Origin: an uncultured Alphaproteobacteria bacterium
GTDB lineage: Bacteria; Pseudomonadota; Alphaproteobacteria; Rhodospirillales; Rhodospirillaceae
NCBI GenBank assembly: GCA_900079695.1
Contig: LT599022.1
Location: 1,511,245 to 1,575,244, forward strand
Reading direction: 5' to 3'
DNA length: 64,000 bases
The position numbers and the translations under genes are program-made. Every line of letters starts with the position of its first letter. Position 1 is the first letter of the stretch. Shown piece by piece: positions 44,303 to 53,207 of the stretch. The notes beneath the pieces were generated by a model, which saw only the letters and a list, made by a program, of their open reading frames with translations, did not search any database and was not told where the DNA came from.

Positions 44303-45376
44303 TCAGGCTGCGGCGGCTTCGAGCGCTTCGCGCAGCGCATCGGCGAGGGGGCGCCAGGAAAACGTCCCCGCCCGCCGCAGGCCGCGAACGATCAGCGCAT
44401 TCCGCACCCTGAGATCGCGCACGCCGTCGATGGCGGCGGCGAACGCGGCTGCGTCCCCCACCGGCAGCACCAACGCGGCGTCTCCGGCCACTTCGGGAAG
44501 CGAGCCGCCGTCGGAGCACACCACCGGGCACCCGCTCGCCATCGCCTCGAGCACCGTCAGCCCGAATCCCTCGTAACGGCTCGGCGCGACATACGCCCGC
44601 GCATGGGCGAGCAGCAGACGGATCCCGTCGTCGGTGGCGTGGATGCGGACGATCCCCCCGGGGCCGAGGTATTCGACATAGATCGCGGGCGCGTCCTCGG
44701 GCCCGACCACGACGATCTGCGGCCGCGCTTCGGCAGGCAGAGACGCCACCGCGTAGAACAGCGTCTCGAACCCCTTGTAGCCGCTCGGACGCCCGATGAA
44801 GACGACGTAATCGCGGGCCACGCCGAGATCTTCGAGACGCGACGGCGGATCGACCGGCTCGCCCGAGGTGAACGCCGGATCGATGCCCGGATGGGCCACC
44901 GCGATCGGCCGCGCCGCCGCCTCGGGCGCGAGACGTTCCAGATCGCGCCGGGTGTTGTGCGAGACGCAGACGAACCCGCGCGCGCGCGCGATCAGCGCGT
45001 GCTTCTCCCGCCACATCGGCTCGGCGAGGTCGAAGCCGAGGACCTCCGGGATCATGTCGTGAATCAGCGCCACCGACGGCGTGCGCGCGGGATAGGCGTA
45101 ATAGGTGGAACAGAATGCCCGCACGCCGACGCGGTCGCACCACATCTGAAGGAGCTCCGGCTCACCGTCGATCGACGTGCAGTCGCGCGCGGGAAGGAGT
45201 TCACGCCGCGCGTCGAAAATCTGGGACATCGTGTCGCCGCGGTCGAACAACACGATCCGGTCGAGAAAGCCGTCGCGCCGCCACTCCGCGAGCACGTTCG
45301 TCCACACTCGCGCAATTCCCGAAACACGATCCGTCTGAAAGAAGGTGCCCTCGATCGCGAACTCCGGCACGGCCAT
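44303..45376 (-). CDS. GT4-family glycosyltransferase
   Basis: The 357-residue GT-B enzyme has SVALIHDMIPEVLGFD, FVCVSHNTRRDLERLAPEA, DYVVFIGRPSGYKGFETLFYAVASL and ARAYVAPSRYEGFGLTVLEAMASGCPVVCSDGGSLPEVAGDAAL. The E-GFGLTVLE element is the GT4 catalytic signature. It starts two bases after the stop of the upstream methyltransferase-like gene and is probably coexpressed with it. Likely builds a surface glycan; acceptor unknown. Confidence 0.9.
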   Translation of the reverse strand: MAVPEFAIEGTFFQTDRVSGIARVWTNVLAEWRRDGFLDRIVLFDRGDTMSQIFDARRELLPARDCTSIDGEPELLQMWCDRVGVRAFCSTYYAYPARTPSVALIHDMIPEVLGFDLAEPMWREKHALIARARGFVCVSHNTRRDLERLAPEAAARPIAVAHPGIDPAFTSGEPVDPPSRLEDLGVARDYVVFIGRPSGYKGFETLFYAVASLPAEARPQIVVVGPEDAPAIYVEYLGPGGIVRIHATDDGIRLLLAHARAYVAPSRYEGFGLTVLEAMASGCPVVCSDGGSLPEVAGDAALVLPVGDAAAFAAAIDGVRDLRVRNALIVRGLRRAGTFSWRPLADALREALEAAAA

Positions 45377-45378
45377 GC

Positions 45379-46284
45379 TCAGAGTTCCCCCATTTCGCCG
45401 GTTTCGACGTCGATCACCGGCATTCCGGCGATCAGCGCGAGGCGATCCTCTCCGCCGACGAACGTAAGTTGCCCCTCGGCATCGCGGCTCTCGCGAAATC
45501 GCGAGGGGTGATACGCCGCCTCGGGCGTAAGCGCGGCGAAGTCGCCGGTCATCAGATCGTCGCGAACGAAGAAGGCGTTGGCGCCCGCGCTTCCGGTGCC
45601 GACGAGGGTATAGCCCTTGCGCCGCCCCAGATAGGCGAGCGCGGCGAGGGACGCGCCGAAATAGAGATTGGAGTGATGCTTGACGGTGCGCTGGAAGCGC
45701 GGGTGATAGGGCACGCTGATCTTACGTTCGGCGCCGAACACCGCATTGTATTCGCAGATCACGATCCGAGGACGGAACCCGGAGATCGCCTCCCAGACGT
45801 GATAGTCGTTGCCGTCGATATCGATCGAGAGGATTCCGAGATCTTCCCCGAAACCGCTCTGCGCCAGCAGATCGTCGATGTTTTCGCGGGTGATGAAAGC
45901 GGAAACCGCGGTGAGATCGTAACGCCAGTAATAGTATGCGGAGCGGATCGCCGCAACGTTCCGCTCCGAACCATCGATGACGAAGCCGCGCCAGTTGTCC
46001 TTCATCATCAGGAAGCGGCAGTTGGATTCGCCGAAGTCCTCTACGCCGAACTCGATGAAGGTGCGTTCGGCAAGCGGGATCCGTTCGACCAGCCGTTGGA
46101 GGATGCCGTCCTCCCCCCACTGCGAGAACACCTTGAACTCGTAGTCGGCGAGGTTGCGCGACGTCTTGCCGCGATTCATCTCGGCGAGGATGCGTCCCTG
46201 GTTGATCTTGATATCGTCGTTCTCGATCGCATCCCGGTACGCCCGCGCGGCGAGATACTGGAGCAGTTCACCGGAAGTATTCAT
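45379..46284 (-). CDS. FkbM-like methyltransferase-type protein
   Basis: The 301-residue protein has YEFKVFSQWGEDGILQRLVERIP, ERTFIEFGVEDFGESNCRFLM, GFVIDGSERNVAAIR and GILSIDIDGNDYHVWEAI. This pattern (EFGVxxG...D-G...DIDGNDY) is common to SAM-dependent FkbM-like proteins in surface-glycan clusters. It may O-methylate a sugar; catalysis is inferred from the fold. ATG 46284 is chosen over an upstream start with MRSAKI. A CtrA-like CTAA-N7-TTAA motif lies about 68 bases upstream. Confidence 0.7.
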   Translation of the reverse strand: MNTSGELLQYLAARAYRDAIENDDIKINQGRILAEMNRGKTSRNLADYEFKVFSQWGEDGILQRLVERIPLAERTFIEFGVEDFGESNCRFLMMKDNWRGFVIDGSERNVAAIRSAYYYWRYDLTAVSAFITRENIDDLLAQSGFGEDLGILSIDIDGNDYHVWEAISGFRPRIVICEYNAVFGAERKISVPYHPRFQRTVKHHSNLYFGASLAALAYLGRRKGYTLVGTGSAGANAFFVRDDLMTGDFAALTPEAAYHPSRFRESRDAEGQLTFVGGEDRLALIAGMPVIDVETGEMGEL

Positions 46285-46351
46285 GATCTTTGCCGACCGC
46301 AAAAGGAAAGGAACGCGGAAACCGCGCCGCCCGATCTTACGGACACCTGTT

Positions 46352-46366
46352 CTAACGCGGGGTTAA
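46352..46366. promoter_or_regulatory. Candidate CtrA-like box
   Basis: CTAA-N7-TTAA (one mismatch to TTAA-N7-TTAA) lies in the short gap upstream of the FkbM-like gene at 45379. It is speculative because the base composition makes chance matches possible. Confidence 0.25.
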
Positions 46367-46379
46367 CGCCGGGCACCCG

Positions 46380-47198
46380 TCAGGTGCCCAGACGATAAAG
46401 GCCGACCGCATCGTCGATCAGGGCCGCATCCGTCGGCGCGACGGCGAGGACGTCGTAGTAATAGAAGGTCCGGGTCGCGTGGCCGGTGTTCTGCCGCCAC
46501 AGGTATTCGAGCAACTGGCCGATCTGGTGAACGTCGCCCGTGGCGCAGACGAACTCGCCGAAATTGTCGAAGAACCCGAAGCGATAGCCGTGACCAAGCA
46601 GCGCCTCGAAGGCCCGCAGATAACCGGATTTCTGGAACAGGTGGTCGAGCTGGCACTCGAAATAGAGCAAAGGCGCACAGGTGGCGATCACTTCTTCCGC
46701 CGAAACGAGAACGTCGTAATCGAAGCCGTCGACGTCCGATTTGAGCAGCCGCACGCTGCGGCCACGGACGATCTCGTCGAGCGGGCGCGTGGGGATCGTG
46801 CATTCGCCCCCGATCACCGCGTGCCGGGTGCCTCCCACTCCCGCGAGCCCGCTCGCCTTCACCGCCTTGCCGACCAGCGTCCGGTGCAGCTCGATGCGGA
46901 CATCGGGCGAGGCCTGCCGAACGGTCTCCGCATTGCGTTCGAGATAGCCGAAGAAGGTTTCGTCGGGCTCGGCGCATACGAACGCGAGCGACGGATTGGC
47001 GTCGGCCATCGCCGCCAGGCTGTCGCCGCAGTTGGCGCCGACGTCCACCACCAGATCGCCCGGAGCGAGCATCGACGCGAGATGCGGCAAAAACCGGTCG
47101 TAAAGGCGATACTGCGCCTGATAGGCGGGCAGCAGATGATCGGCCGGAAGCGCGATTGCAAACCGTGCGTAACTGTAGGTGATATCCGGCTGCGCCAT
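46380..47198 (-). CDS. FkbM family methyltransferase
   Basis: The 272-residue SAM-dependent methyltransferase has LAPGDLVVDVGANCGDSLAAMADANP (SAM-binding motif I), FVCAEPDETFFGYLERNAE (motif II) and VRLLKSDVDGFDYDVLVSAEEVI, the FkbM-type K-x-DVDGFD block. FkbM enzymes O-methylate sugars and related molecules. It lies on the same strand as the neighbouring glycosyltransferase genes, 95 bases upstream of the next, and is divergent from the GT2-TPR gene. Confidence 0.88.
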   Translation of the reverse strand: MAQPDITYSYARFAIALPADHLLPAYQAQYRLYDRFLPHLASMLAPGDLVVDVGANCGDSLAAMADANPSLAFVCAEPDETFFGYLERNAETVRQASPDVRIELHRTLVGKAVKASGLAGVGGTRHAVIGGECTIPTRPLDEIVRGRSVRLLKSDVDGFDYDVLVSAEEVIATCAPLLYFECQLDHLFQKSGYLRAFEALLGHGYRFGFFDNFGEFVCATGDVHQIGQLLEYLWRQNTGHATRTFYYYDVLAVAPTDAALIDDAVGLYRLGT

Positions 47199-47308
47199 CT
47201 ACGTCCCCCTTTGCGGTCGCCCAATGCTGCCAAGCCGCACCGGCATGGTCAAGGTTACCGATCGTTAATCCACCGTTGCTAGGGTCAACCGACCGGAAGG
47301 AGTCCGCG

Positions 47309-48499
47309 ATGACGCCGCTCGCCTTATTCTGCTACGCTCGCCCCGAGCATACCTGCCGCACCGTCGAGGCGCTGATGGCGAACCGTCGCGCCGACGAGAT
47401 CGCTCTCACGGTATTCTGCGACGGTCCGCGCGATTCTCGGGCGCGCCCGAAGGTCGCCGAGACGCGTGCCGCCGTCCATGCATTGCTCGACGCGAGCGAC
47501 GCCTTCGGCGCTATCGCGTTCGTCGAGCGCGACGAGAACCTCGGCCTCACCCGCTCGATCCTGGGCGGAATCGGGCACCTTCTCGAGACCGCCGATCAAG
47601 TGATCGTGATCGAGGACGACATCGTCACCGCGCCCGGTTTCCTCGACTACGCCCTGTCCGGCCTCGACGCCTATCGGGACGACCCACGCATCGCCACCAT
47701 CGGCGGTTACGTCCCCGGAGCGGTGAGCGCGGCGATTCCCTCGGACTACCGCGACGACGTATTCTTCAGCCCCCGCAACACCGCCTGGGGCTGGGCGACC
47801 TGGCGCGACCGCTGGCAAACCGTCGACTACACGCTGGCCGACTACCCCGCGTTCAAGAACGATCTCCCCGCCCAACTCGCGTTCAACACCTGCGGCGACG
47901 ACGTGACCCAGATGCTCTACTTCACCGCCGAGCGCGGCCTCAACACCTGGGACGTGCAGTCCACCTACGCGTTCTTCCGCCAGAGCCGTCTGACGGTTCT
48001 GCCGTGCCGCTCTCTGGTCGAGAACATCGGCCTCGACGGGACCGGCGAGCACTGCGCCACCGCTCCGGCCATGGCGGTGAACCTCGCCGCGGCACTCGGA
48101 ACCCACCGCTTCCCCGCCGAGGTGACGACGGACGACCGGATCCTGTCCGCGTTCCGCAAGCTCTTCGCGCGCCAGCACCCCGGCCTGATCGGCGGCGGCG
48201 CGGCGGCCTACTGGGCCGCGGCCCGGGGCGATCAGGGCTTACGACGGCTCGTCCTGGCGGCCGACTCCTTCGCCCGCGGCGACATCGAAAAAGCCAGGCT
48301 GCTGCTCGACATCCATCTCGACCGCGTACCGGGAGACCCGGAAGCGCTGACGCTGATCGGCGAGATCGCCCTCGCCGTCGGCGCCTTCGAGCCCGCGGCC
48401 GACGTGTTCCGCTCCGCCCTGCTCGCCTGGGCGGACCACGAGGCGGCCAACCGCGGGCTGGTGCGCGCGCTCAACCGTTCCACGGCCCCCGTCGCCTGA
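47309..48499 (+). CDS. GT2-like glycosyltransferase with C-terminal TPR
   Basis: The 396-residue protein has an N-terminal GT-A domain (PLALFCYARPEHTCRTVEALMAN; FVERDENLGLTRSILGGI; VIVIEDDIVTAPGFLDYAL, with a DxD-like EDD; SPRNTAWGWATWRDRW). This is the layout of hypothetical sugar transferases that use GNT-I-like folds. A TPR-like tail follows after residue 320 (AGAFEPAADVFRSALLAWADHEAANRGLVRAL). ATG 47309 is preceded by AAGGAG. Monocistronic on this strand; a GC hairpin follows it. Confidence 0.8.
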   Translation: MTPLALFCYARPEHTCRTVEALMANRRADEIALTVFCDGPRDSRARPKVAETRAAVHALLDASDAFGAIAFVERDENLGLTRSILGGIGHLLETADQVIVIEDDIVTAPGFLDYALSGLDAYRDDPRIATIGGYVPGAVSAAIPSDYRDDVFFSPRNTAWGWATWRDRWQTVDYTLADYPAFKNDLPAQLAFNTCGDDVTQMLYFTAERGLNTWDVQSTYAFFRQSRLTVLPCRSLVENIGLDGTGEHCATAPAMAVNLAAALGTHRFPAEVTTDDRILSAFRKLFARQHPGLIGGGAAAYWAAARGDQGLRRLVLAADSFARGDIEKARLLLDIHLDRVPGDPEALTLIGEIALAVGAFEPAADVFRSALLAWADHEAANRGLVRALNRSTAPVA

Positions 48500-48705
48500 C
48501 GGGGAAGCCCCGCTCCGAAACCGGTTCACGGGCGACATCCCCTGCGTCGGCAGGCCGACCGACGGGACCGGGACCCCGCCCCCGCGACGCATGCCAACCG
48601 CTCGTTCCGCCTGACTTAAGCTAATGTTTACGGATAGAGGTGTATCCCGGAAACGACGTGAGGCGGAAGCCCTCACCGGTCCCGGCCAGAAAGGTGTGCC
48701 CACGC
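48500..48705 (+). promoter_or_regulatory. Upstream region of the 13-gene sugar operon
   Basis: This 206-base gap has a small GGGG/CCCC hairpin right after the GT2 stop and a CtrA-like TTAA-N7-TTTA at 48616-48630. No clear sigma-70 or sigma-54 element was recognised, though the operon promoter is expected here. Confidence 0.4.
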
Positions 48706-49632
48706 ATGACAACGGACGCCTACCATCGTCTTTTTCGCGCGGCGATGCGGATTCGACTGGTAGAGGAGCGGATCATCGACCTCTATCCATCGGATCTGAT
48801 CCAAAGCCCGGTGCACTTGTCGATCGGGCAGGAAGGTCCGTCGGTGTGTCTGTGCGATGCGTTGCAAGCTTCCGATCCGGTATTCGGCACCTACCGCAGC
48901 CATGCCCTCTACCTCGCCAAGGGCGGCGACCTCGCGGCGATGTTCCGCGAATTGTGCGGCCGCCTCGGCGGCCCAAGCAAGGGGAAGGCCGGCTCGATGC
49001 ACCTCGCCGCGCCCGAGGTCGGCTTCATGGGGTCGTCGGCGGTGGTGGCGAGCAACCTGCCGCATGCCGTCGGCGCGGCGCTGGCCGCGAAGCGGCGCGG
49101 CACCGGGCAGGTGTGCGTCGCGGCATTCGGGGACGGTGCGACCGAAGAAGGGGTCGCCCACGAGAGCCTCAATTTCGCCGCGCTGCATGCGTTACCGGTT
49201 CTGTTCTTCTGCGAGAACAACGATCTTGCGGTGCATTCGCGCCGCGCCGCACGTCAGAGCTACGACCTTTGCGGCTGGGCCGCCGGATACGGCATCGACA
49301 CCGTGCGGATCGCCGAAAGCTGGGATTTTGTCGCCACCCGCGCCACACTGGCGGAAACGATCGCGCGGATCCGGGAGACCGGCCGCCCGGCGTTCGTCGA
49401 GATTCTCACCTACCGCTACAAGGAGCACGTCGGGCCCGGCGAAGACTTCGGCGCGGGATATCGCGGCCGTGACGAAGCGGCATGGTGGCAGGCGCGCGAC
49501 CCGCTGATCGCCGACGCCGCCCTCGCCGCCGGGTTCGCCCCCGGCATTGCCGCCGAAATTGACGCGGCGCTCGCCGATGCCCTCGCCGCCCCCCTGCCCG
49601 AGCGCGACGACCTGCTGACGGACGTGCTGTGA
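48706..49632 (+). CDS. TPP-dependent dehydrogenase E1 alpha-like subunit
   Basis: The 308-residue protein is of the pyruvate/acetoin/2-oxo-acid E1-alpha family. TPP-binding GDG is at 142-144 with Asn171-Asn172 completing the motif (FGDGATEEG...FCENND). RLVEERI and VHLSIGQEGP sit near the N-terminus. It lacks the family's usual phosphorylation-loop context. No lipoyl E2 or E3 gene is nearby, so it is unlikely to serve a normal dehydrogenase complex here. ATG 48706 is chosen over GTG 48640. Its stop overlaps the beta-subunit start. Confidence 0.85.
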   Translation: MTTDAYHRLFRAAMRIRLVEERIIDLYPSDLIQSPVHLSIGQEGPSVCLCDALQASDPVFGTYRSHALYLAKGGDLAAMFRELCGRLGGPSKGKAGSMHLAAPEVGFMGSSAVVASNLPHAVGAALAAKRRGTGQVCVAAFGDGATEEGVAHESLNFAALHALPVLFFCENNDLAVHSRRAARQSYDLCGWAAGYGIDTVRIAESWDFVATRATLAETIARIRETGRPAFVEILTYRYKEHVGPGEDFGAGYRGRDEAAWWQARDPLIADAALAAGFAPGIAAEIDAALADALAAPLPERDDLLTDVL

Positions 49633-50687
49633 TGACCGCCCCGCAATCCCTCACCTACCGCGACGCGCTGCTCGAAAGCATGCGCACGCTGATGCGCGAC
49701 AACCCGGATGCGATCGTCCTCGGCCAGGGCGCCGACGACTTCAAGGGCATCTTCGGCACCACCGTCGGCCTGCCCGAGACGTTCGGCGCCGAGCGGGTGA
49801 TGGATACGCCGCTCGCCGAGGAGGCGGTTTGCGGCATCGCCATCGGCGCGGCGCTGAACGGCATGTATCCGATCCTCACACACATCCGCGCCGACTTCAT
49901 GCTGCTGGCGACCAACCAGATCGTCAATCTCGCCGCCAAGTACCGCTACATGTTCGGCGGCCGCTTCCGCGTGCCGATGTTGATCCGCACCGTGGTGGGA
50001 CGAAGCTGGGGCCAGGGCGCGCAGCATTCGCAGAGCCTGCAATCGCTGTTCGCGCACATCCCGGGCCTGGTCGTGCTGATGCCGTCGAGCCCGCAGGCGA
50101 TCCTCGACGCCTACCCCGCCGCGGCCAAGCTCGGCTGCCCGGTGATCTCGTTCGAGCACCGACTGCTCTACGACGTCGCGTTTCTCCCGGAGGCCCCCGC
50201 GGCCGACCCGCTGTCCTCCCGCCGCATCCGCGCCGGAAAGGACGTGACCGTCGTCGCCACCTCGATCATGGTGCTGGAGGCGAAGCGCGTCGCCGCCCAC
50301 CTCGCGAACTTCGGCATCGATTGCGACGTCATCGACCTCAACGTCCTCACGTCGCCCGACTGGGACATGGTCCTGGAGAGCGTGCGCCGTACCGGCCGCC
50401 TGTTGATCGCCGACACCAGCTGGCTTCCCTACGGGGTCGCGTCGGAAGTCTGCCGCATCGTGTGCGAGCGCGCCCACGCGGCCCTCTCCGCGCCGGTAGT
50501 CTGCCTGGGCATGGCGCCCTCGCCCTGCCCCACCGCAAAGGCGCTGGAAGATATCTTCTACCCCAACCTCCACGATTTCGGCGACGCGATCGCCCGTCTC
50601 GTCACCGGCAGGACCGATCATGGCATTCCCCTGCCGGACGAGACCTCGATGGCCGACGTCTACAAGAAATTCAAAGGTCCTTTCTGA
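49632..50687 (+). CDS. TPP-dependent dehydrogenase E1 beta-like subunit
   Basis: The 351-residue partner of the preceding gene has TYRDALLESMRTLMRDNPDAIVLGQ, DTPLAEEAVCGIAIGAALNGM (conserved Glu of the TPP site), AKYRYMFGGRFRVPMLIRT and the C-terminal IADTSWLPYGVASEV. Together they should form an alpha2-beta2 TPP enzyme generating an activated two-carbon or hydroxyacyl unit. Because only sugar genes surround it, transfer to a keto-sugar is a reasonable inference. ATG 49632 overlaps the alpha stop; GTG 49629 is possible. Confidence 0.85.
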   Translation: MTAPQSLTYRDALLESMRTLMRDNPDAIVLGQGADDFKGIFGTTVGLPETFGAERVMDTPLAEEAVCGIAIGAALNGMYPILTHIRADFMLLATNQIVNLAAKYRYMFGGRFRVPMLIRTVVGRSWGQGAQHSQSLQSLFAHIPGLVVLMPSSPQAILDAYPAAAKLGCPVISFEHRLLYDVAFLPEAPAADPLSSRRIRAGKDVTVVATSIMVLEAKRVAAHLANFGIDCDVIDLNVLTSPDWDMVLESVRRTGRLLIADTSWLPYGVASEVCRIVCERAHAALSAPVVCLGMAPSPCPTAKALEDIFYPNLHDFGDAIARLVTGRTDHGIPLPDETSMADVYKKFKGPF

Positions 50688-50699
50688 AGCGAGGCCGCG

Positions 50700-51671
50700 A
50701 TGCGCGTTCTGATCACAGGCATAACCGGAATGGTCGGAAGCCATCTGGCCGAGTACATTCTCGCCGAACACCCCGGCGTCGAAGTCCATAGCTTGGTGCG
50801 TTGGCGCAGCCCCCGCGAAAACCTCGCGGCCATCCTCGACCGCGTCACCCTCCACAACGGCGAGCTGCGCGATCTCAACTCGTTGGTCGCGGTGCTCTCG
50901 AAGGTTCGGCCGGACCGGATCTTCCATCTCGCCGCGCAGTCCTACGTCACCGTCAGCTTCGACGCCGCAGCGGACACGCTGCACACCAACGTCGTCGGCA
51001 CGACCAACCTCCTCGATGCGATCCGCCTCACGGGCCTCGACCCGCTCGTGCATATCTGCTCTTCGTCCGAGGTCTACGGCCAGGTGCGCGCCGACGAGCT
51101 GCCGATCCGCGAAACCAATCCCTTCCGCCCGGCGAGCCCCTACGCCGTCTCCAAGGTCGGGGAAGACATGGTGGCGCTGCAGTATTTCCTGTCTTACGGC
51201 ATCCGCACCATCCGCACCCGGATGTTCACCCACACCGGCCCGCGACGCGGCGACGTCTTCGCCGAAAGCACCTTCGCCAAGCAGGTCGCGGAAATCGAGG
51301 CCGGGGTGCGGCCGAACCCGGTCCTGGTCGGCAACCTCGACAGCGTCCGCACCATCGCGGACGTGCGCGACGCGGTCCGCGCCTACTGGCTGCTCCTGGA
51401 AAACTGCGAACCCGGCGAGGTCTACAACATCGGCGGCGAAGTTTCGATGACGGTGGGCGACATCCTCGACCATTACAAGCGGCTCGCCCGCGTGCCGATC
51501 GACCACGCCGTCGATCCGAAGCGCCTGCGCCCGTCGGACGTGACGCTCCAGATTCCCGACACCTCCAAATTCCGCGAGGCCACCGGTTGGCGCCCGACGA
51601 TCCCGCCGCAGCAGACCTTCTCCGACCTTCTCGATTGGCATCGCGAACGGGTGCGGGGCGGGCGGCCATGA
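50700..51671 (+). CDS. NAD(P)-dependent SDR, GDP-mannose dehydratase/Rmd-like
   Basis: The 323-residue extended SDR has TGITGMVG at 6-13 and the full catalytic set: Ser in CSSSEVYG, Tyr148 and Lys152 (PYAVSK). FHLAAQSYVTVSF and SVRTIADVRDAVRAYW are typical of GDP-mannose 4,6-dehydratase or the following 4-reductase. It probably makes or reduces a 4-keto-6-deoxy nucleotide sugar. It starts 12 bases after the E1-beta stop and overlaps the kinase gene (ATGA). Confidence 0.87.
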   Translation: MRVLITGITGMVGSHLAEYILAEHPGVEVHSLVRWRSPRENLAAILDRVTLHNGELRDLNSLVAVLSKVRPDRIFHLAAQSYVTVSFDAAADTLHTNVVGTTNLLDAIRLTGLDPLVHICSSSEVYGQVRADELPIRETNPFRPASPYAVSKVGEDMVALQYFLSYGIRTIRTRMFTHTGPRRGDVFAESTFAKQVAEIEAGVRPNPVLVGNLDSVRTIADVRDAVRAYWLLLENCEPGEVYNIGGEVSMTVGDILDHYKRLARVPIDHAVDPKRLRPSDVTLQIPDTSKFREATGWRPTIPPQQTFSDLLDWHRERVRGGRP

Positions 51672-52669
51672 GTCTCGTCATCTCACGCACGCCGTTCCGC
51701 GTCTCCTTCTTCGGCGGCGGCACCGACTATCCCGCGTGGTACCGGCGCGAAGGCGGCGCGGTGCTGTCCACCACCATCGACAAATACTGCTACATCACCG
51801 CCCGCTATCTGCCGCCGTTCTTCCCCACCTGCCACCGGATCGTCTGGAGCCACATCGAGGCGGTCTCTTCGATCGGCGAAATCCTTCATCCCGCGGTCCG
51901 CGAAGGATTGCGGATGTTCGGCTACGACGACGCCCGGGGCGTCGAGGTCCACCATCAGGGAGACCTACCCGCGCGCACCGGCATCGGCACCAGTTCGGCT
52001 TTCGCGGTGGGGTTGATCGCCGCGCTCAACGCCCTTCGGGACGCACCGCCCCTGAGCCGTACCCGGCTTTTCGAGATGGCGCTGGATCTGGAACAGCAAC
52101 GCCTGCACGATCCGGTCGGCTCGCAGGATCAGGTCGCGTCCGCCGTGGGTGGATTCAACCGCATCGACTTCGCGCCTTCGGGCGAGATCACGGTCACGCC
52201 GGTGCGCGCGTCGGCGTCGCGGATCGAAGCGCTCCAGTCCAACCTCCTGCTCTTCTACACCGGGTCCAGCCGCCTCTCCGCCTCGGTCACCGGCGAACTG
52301 ATCGCCAACCTCGACCGCCGCGCCGAGGTCCTGCGCGAAATGCACGCGATGGTCGACGACGCCGTCGCGCTGGTGCAGGGCGAAGGCGACATCGAGGACT
52401 TCGGCCGGATGCTGGACCACACCTGGCGACTGAAGCGCAGCCTCAGCAGCGGCATCTCCACCAGCGTCATCGACGACGTCTACACCGCCGCCCGGAAACA
52501 CGGCGCCCTCGGCGGCAAGCTGCTCGGCGGCGGCGGTACCGGTTTCATGCTCTTCTACGTGCCCAAGGACCGTCAGAAGAGCCTGCTCAAGGCGATGTCG
52601 CCGCTGCTGCACGTCCCCTTCCGCTTCGAGAGCAAGGGCGTCGTTCTGCTGAAGAACGGAGACCTCTGA
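51668..52669 (+). CDS. GHMP-family sugar kinase (HddA-like)
   Basis: The 333-residue GHMP kinase has RTPFRVSFFGGGTDYPAWY at the start, the ATP-binding loop LPARTGIGTSSAFAVG near residue 100, and the C-terminal GGKLLGGGGTGF near residue 285. Its layout is closest to D-glycero-D-manno-heptose-7-phosphate kinase (HddA). It would phosphorylate a free or phosphorylated sugar for later nucleotide activation. No nucleotidyltransferase is encoded in the window. Overlaps the SDR stop. Confidence 0.87.
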   Translation: MSLVISRTPFRVSFFGGGTDYPAWYRREGGAVLSTTIDKYCYITARYLPPFFPTCHRIVWSHIEAVSSIGEILHPAVREGLRMFGYDDARGVEVHHQGDLPARTGIGTSSAFAVGLIAALNALRDAPPLSRTRLFEMALDLEQQRLHDPVGSQDQVASAVGGFNRIDFAPSGEITVTPVRASASRIEALQSNLLLFYTGSSRLSASVTGELIANLDRRAEVLREMHAMVDDAVALVQGEGDIEDFGRMLDHTWRLKRSLSSGISTSVIDDVYTAARKHGALGGKLLGGGGTGFMLFYVPKDRQKSLLKAMSPLLHVPFRFESKGVVLLKNGDL

Positions 52670-52670
52670 G

Positions 52671-53207
52671 ATGCGAGCGGTCCTGGAGACGCCATGGTTC
52701 TCGGTCGAGGCTTTGCCGTCCCGGGACGACGACGAGCCCTACTACGTGCTGTCCTCTCCCGACGGCGTGGTGGTCCTGCCGATCACCGAAGACGGCCGAT
52801 ACCTGTTGATCCGGCAGTATCGCGCGGCGCGGGGACGCCTGTCGCTGGAGGCTCCGGCAGGGCAGATCGACGCCGGAGAAACGCCCGAGCAGGCGGCGCG
52901 CCGCGAGCTTCTGGAAGAGACGGGGTGCACCGCGTCGGACATGATCGCCCTCGGTGCGGGCGGTCTCGCGCTCAATCGCGAGCGCTCGAAGGTGCATCTG
53001 TTCCTGGCTCTCGGCGTCCGCCCGGAACCCGGCGCACGCCCGGAAACCGGCATCGCGCTGGAGCCCGTCGACGCCGACGAGTTGCGGGACAAGGTGCTGT
53101 CGGGCGAATGCGAACACATCGCCGCCCTCGGCCTGATCACCCTGGCGGCCTGGCGCGGCCATTCGCTGCCCGGCCTGACCCCTGGAGATTTCCGCGATGT
53201 CCGTTGA
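52671..53207 (+). CDS. Nudix hydrolase
   Basis: The 178-residue protein has a complete Nudix box at 64-86 (GQIDAGETPEQAARRELLEETGC). The following segment has the ADP-ribose/nucleotide-sugar pyrophosphatase style (LALNRERSKVHLFLALG). In this setting it may hydrolyse a nucleotide sugar or recycle a by-product. It starts one base after the kinase stop. The transketolase gene begins 11 bases before its end. Confidence 0.9.
   Translation: MRAVLETPWFSVEALPSRDDDEPYYVLSSPDGVVVLPITEDGRYLLIRQYRAARGRLSLEAPAGQIDAGETPEQAARRELLEETGCTASDMIALGAGGLALNRERSKVHLFLALGVRPEPGARPETGIALEPVDADELRDKVLSGECEHIAALGLITLAAWRGHSLPGLTPGDFRDVR

Noticed and set aside
48500-48520. Terminator after the GT2-TPR gene
   Set aside because: Only a four- to five-base GC stem with no T-run.
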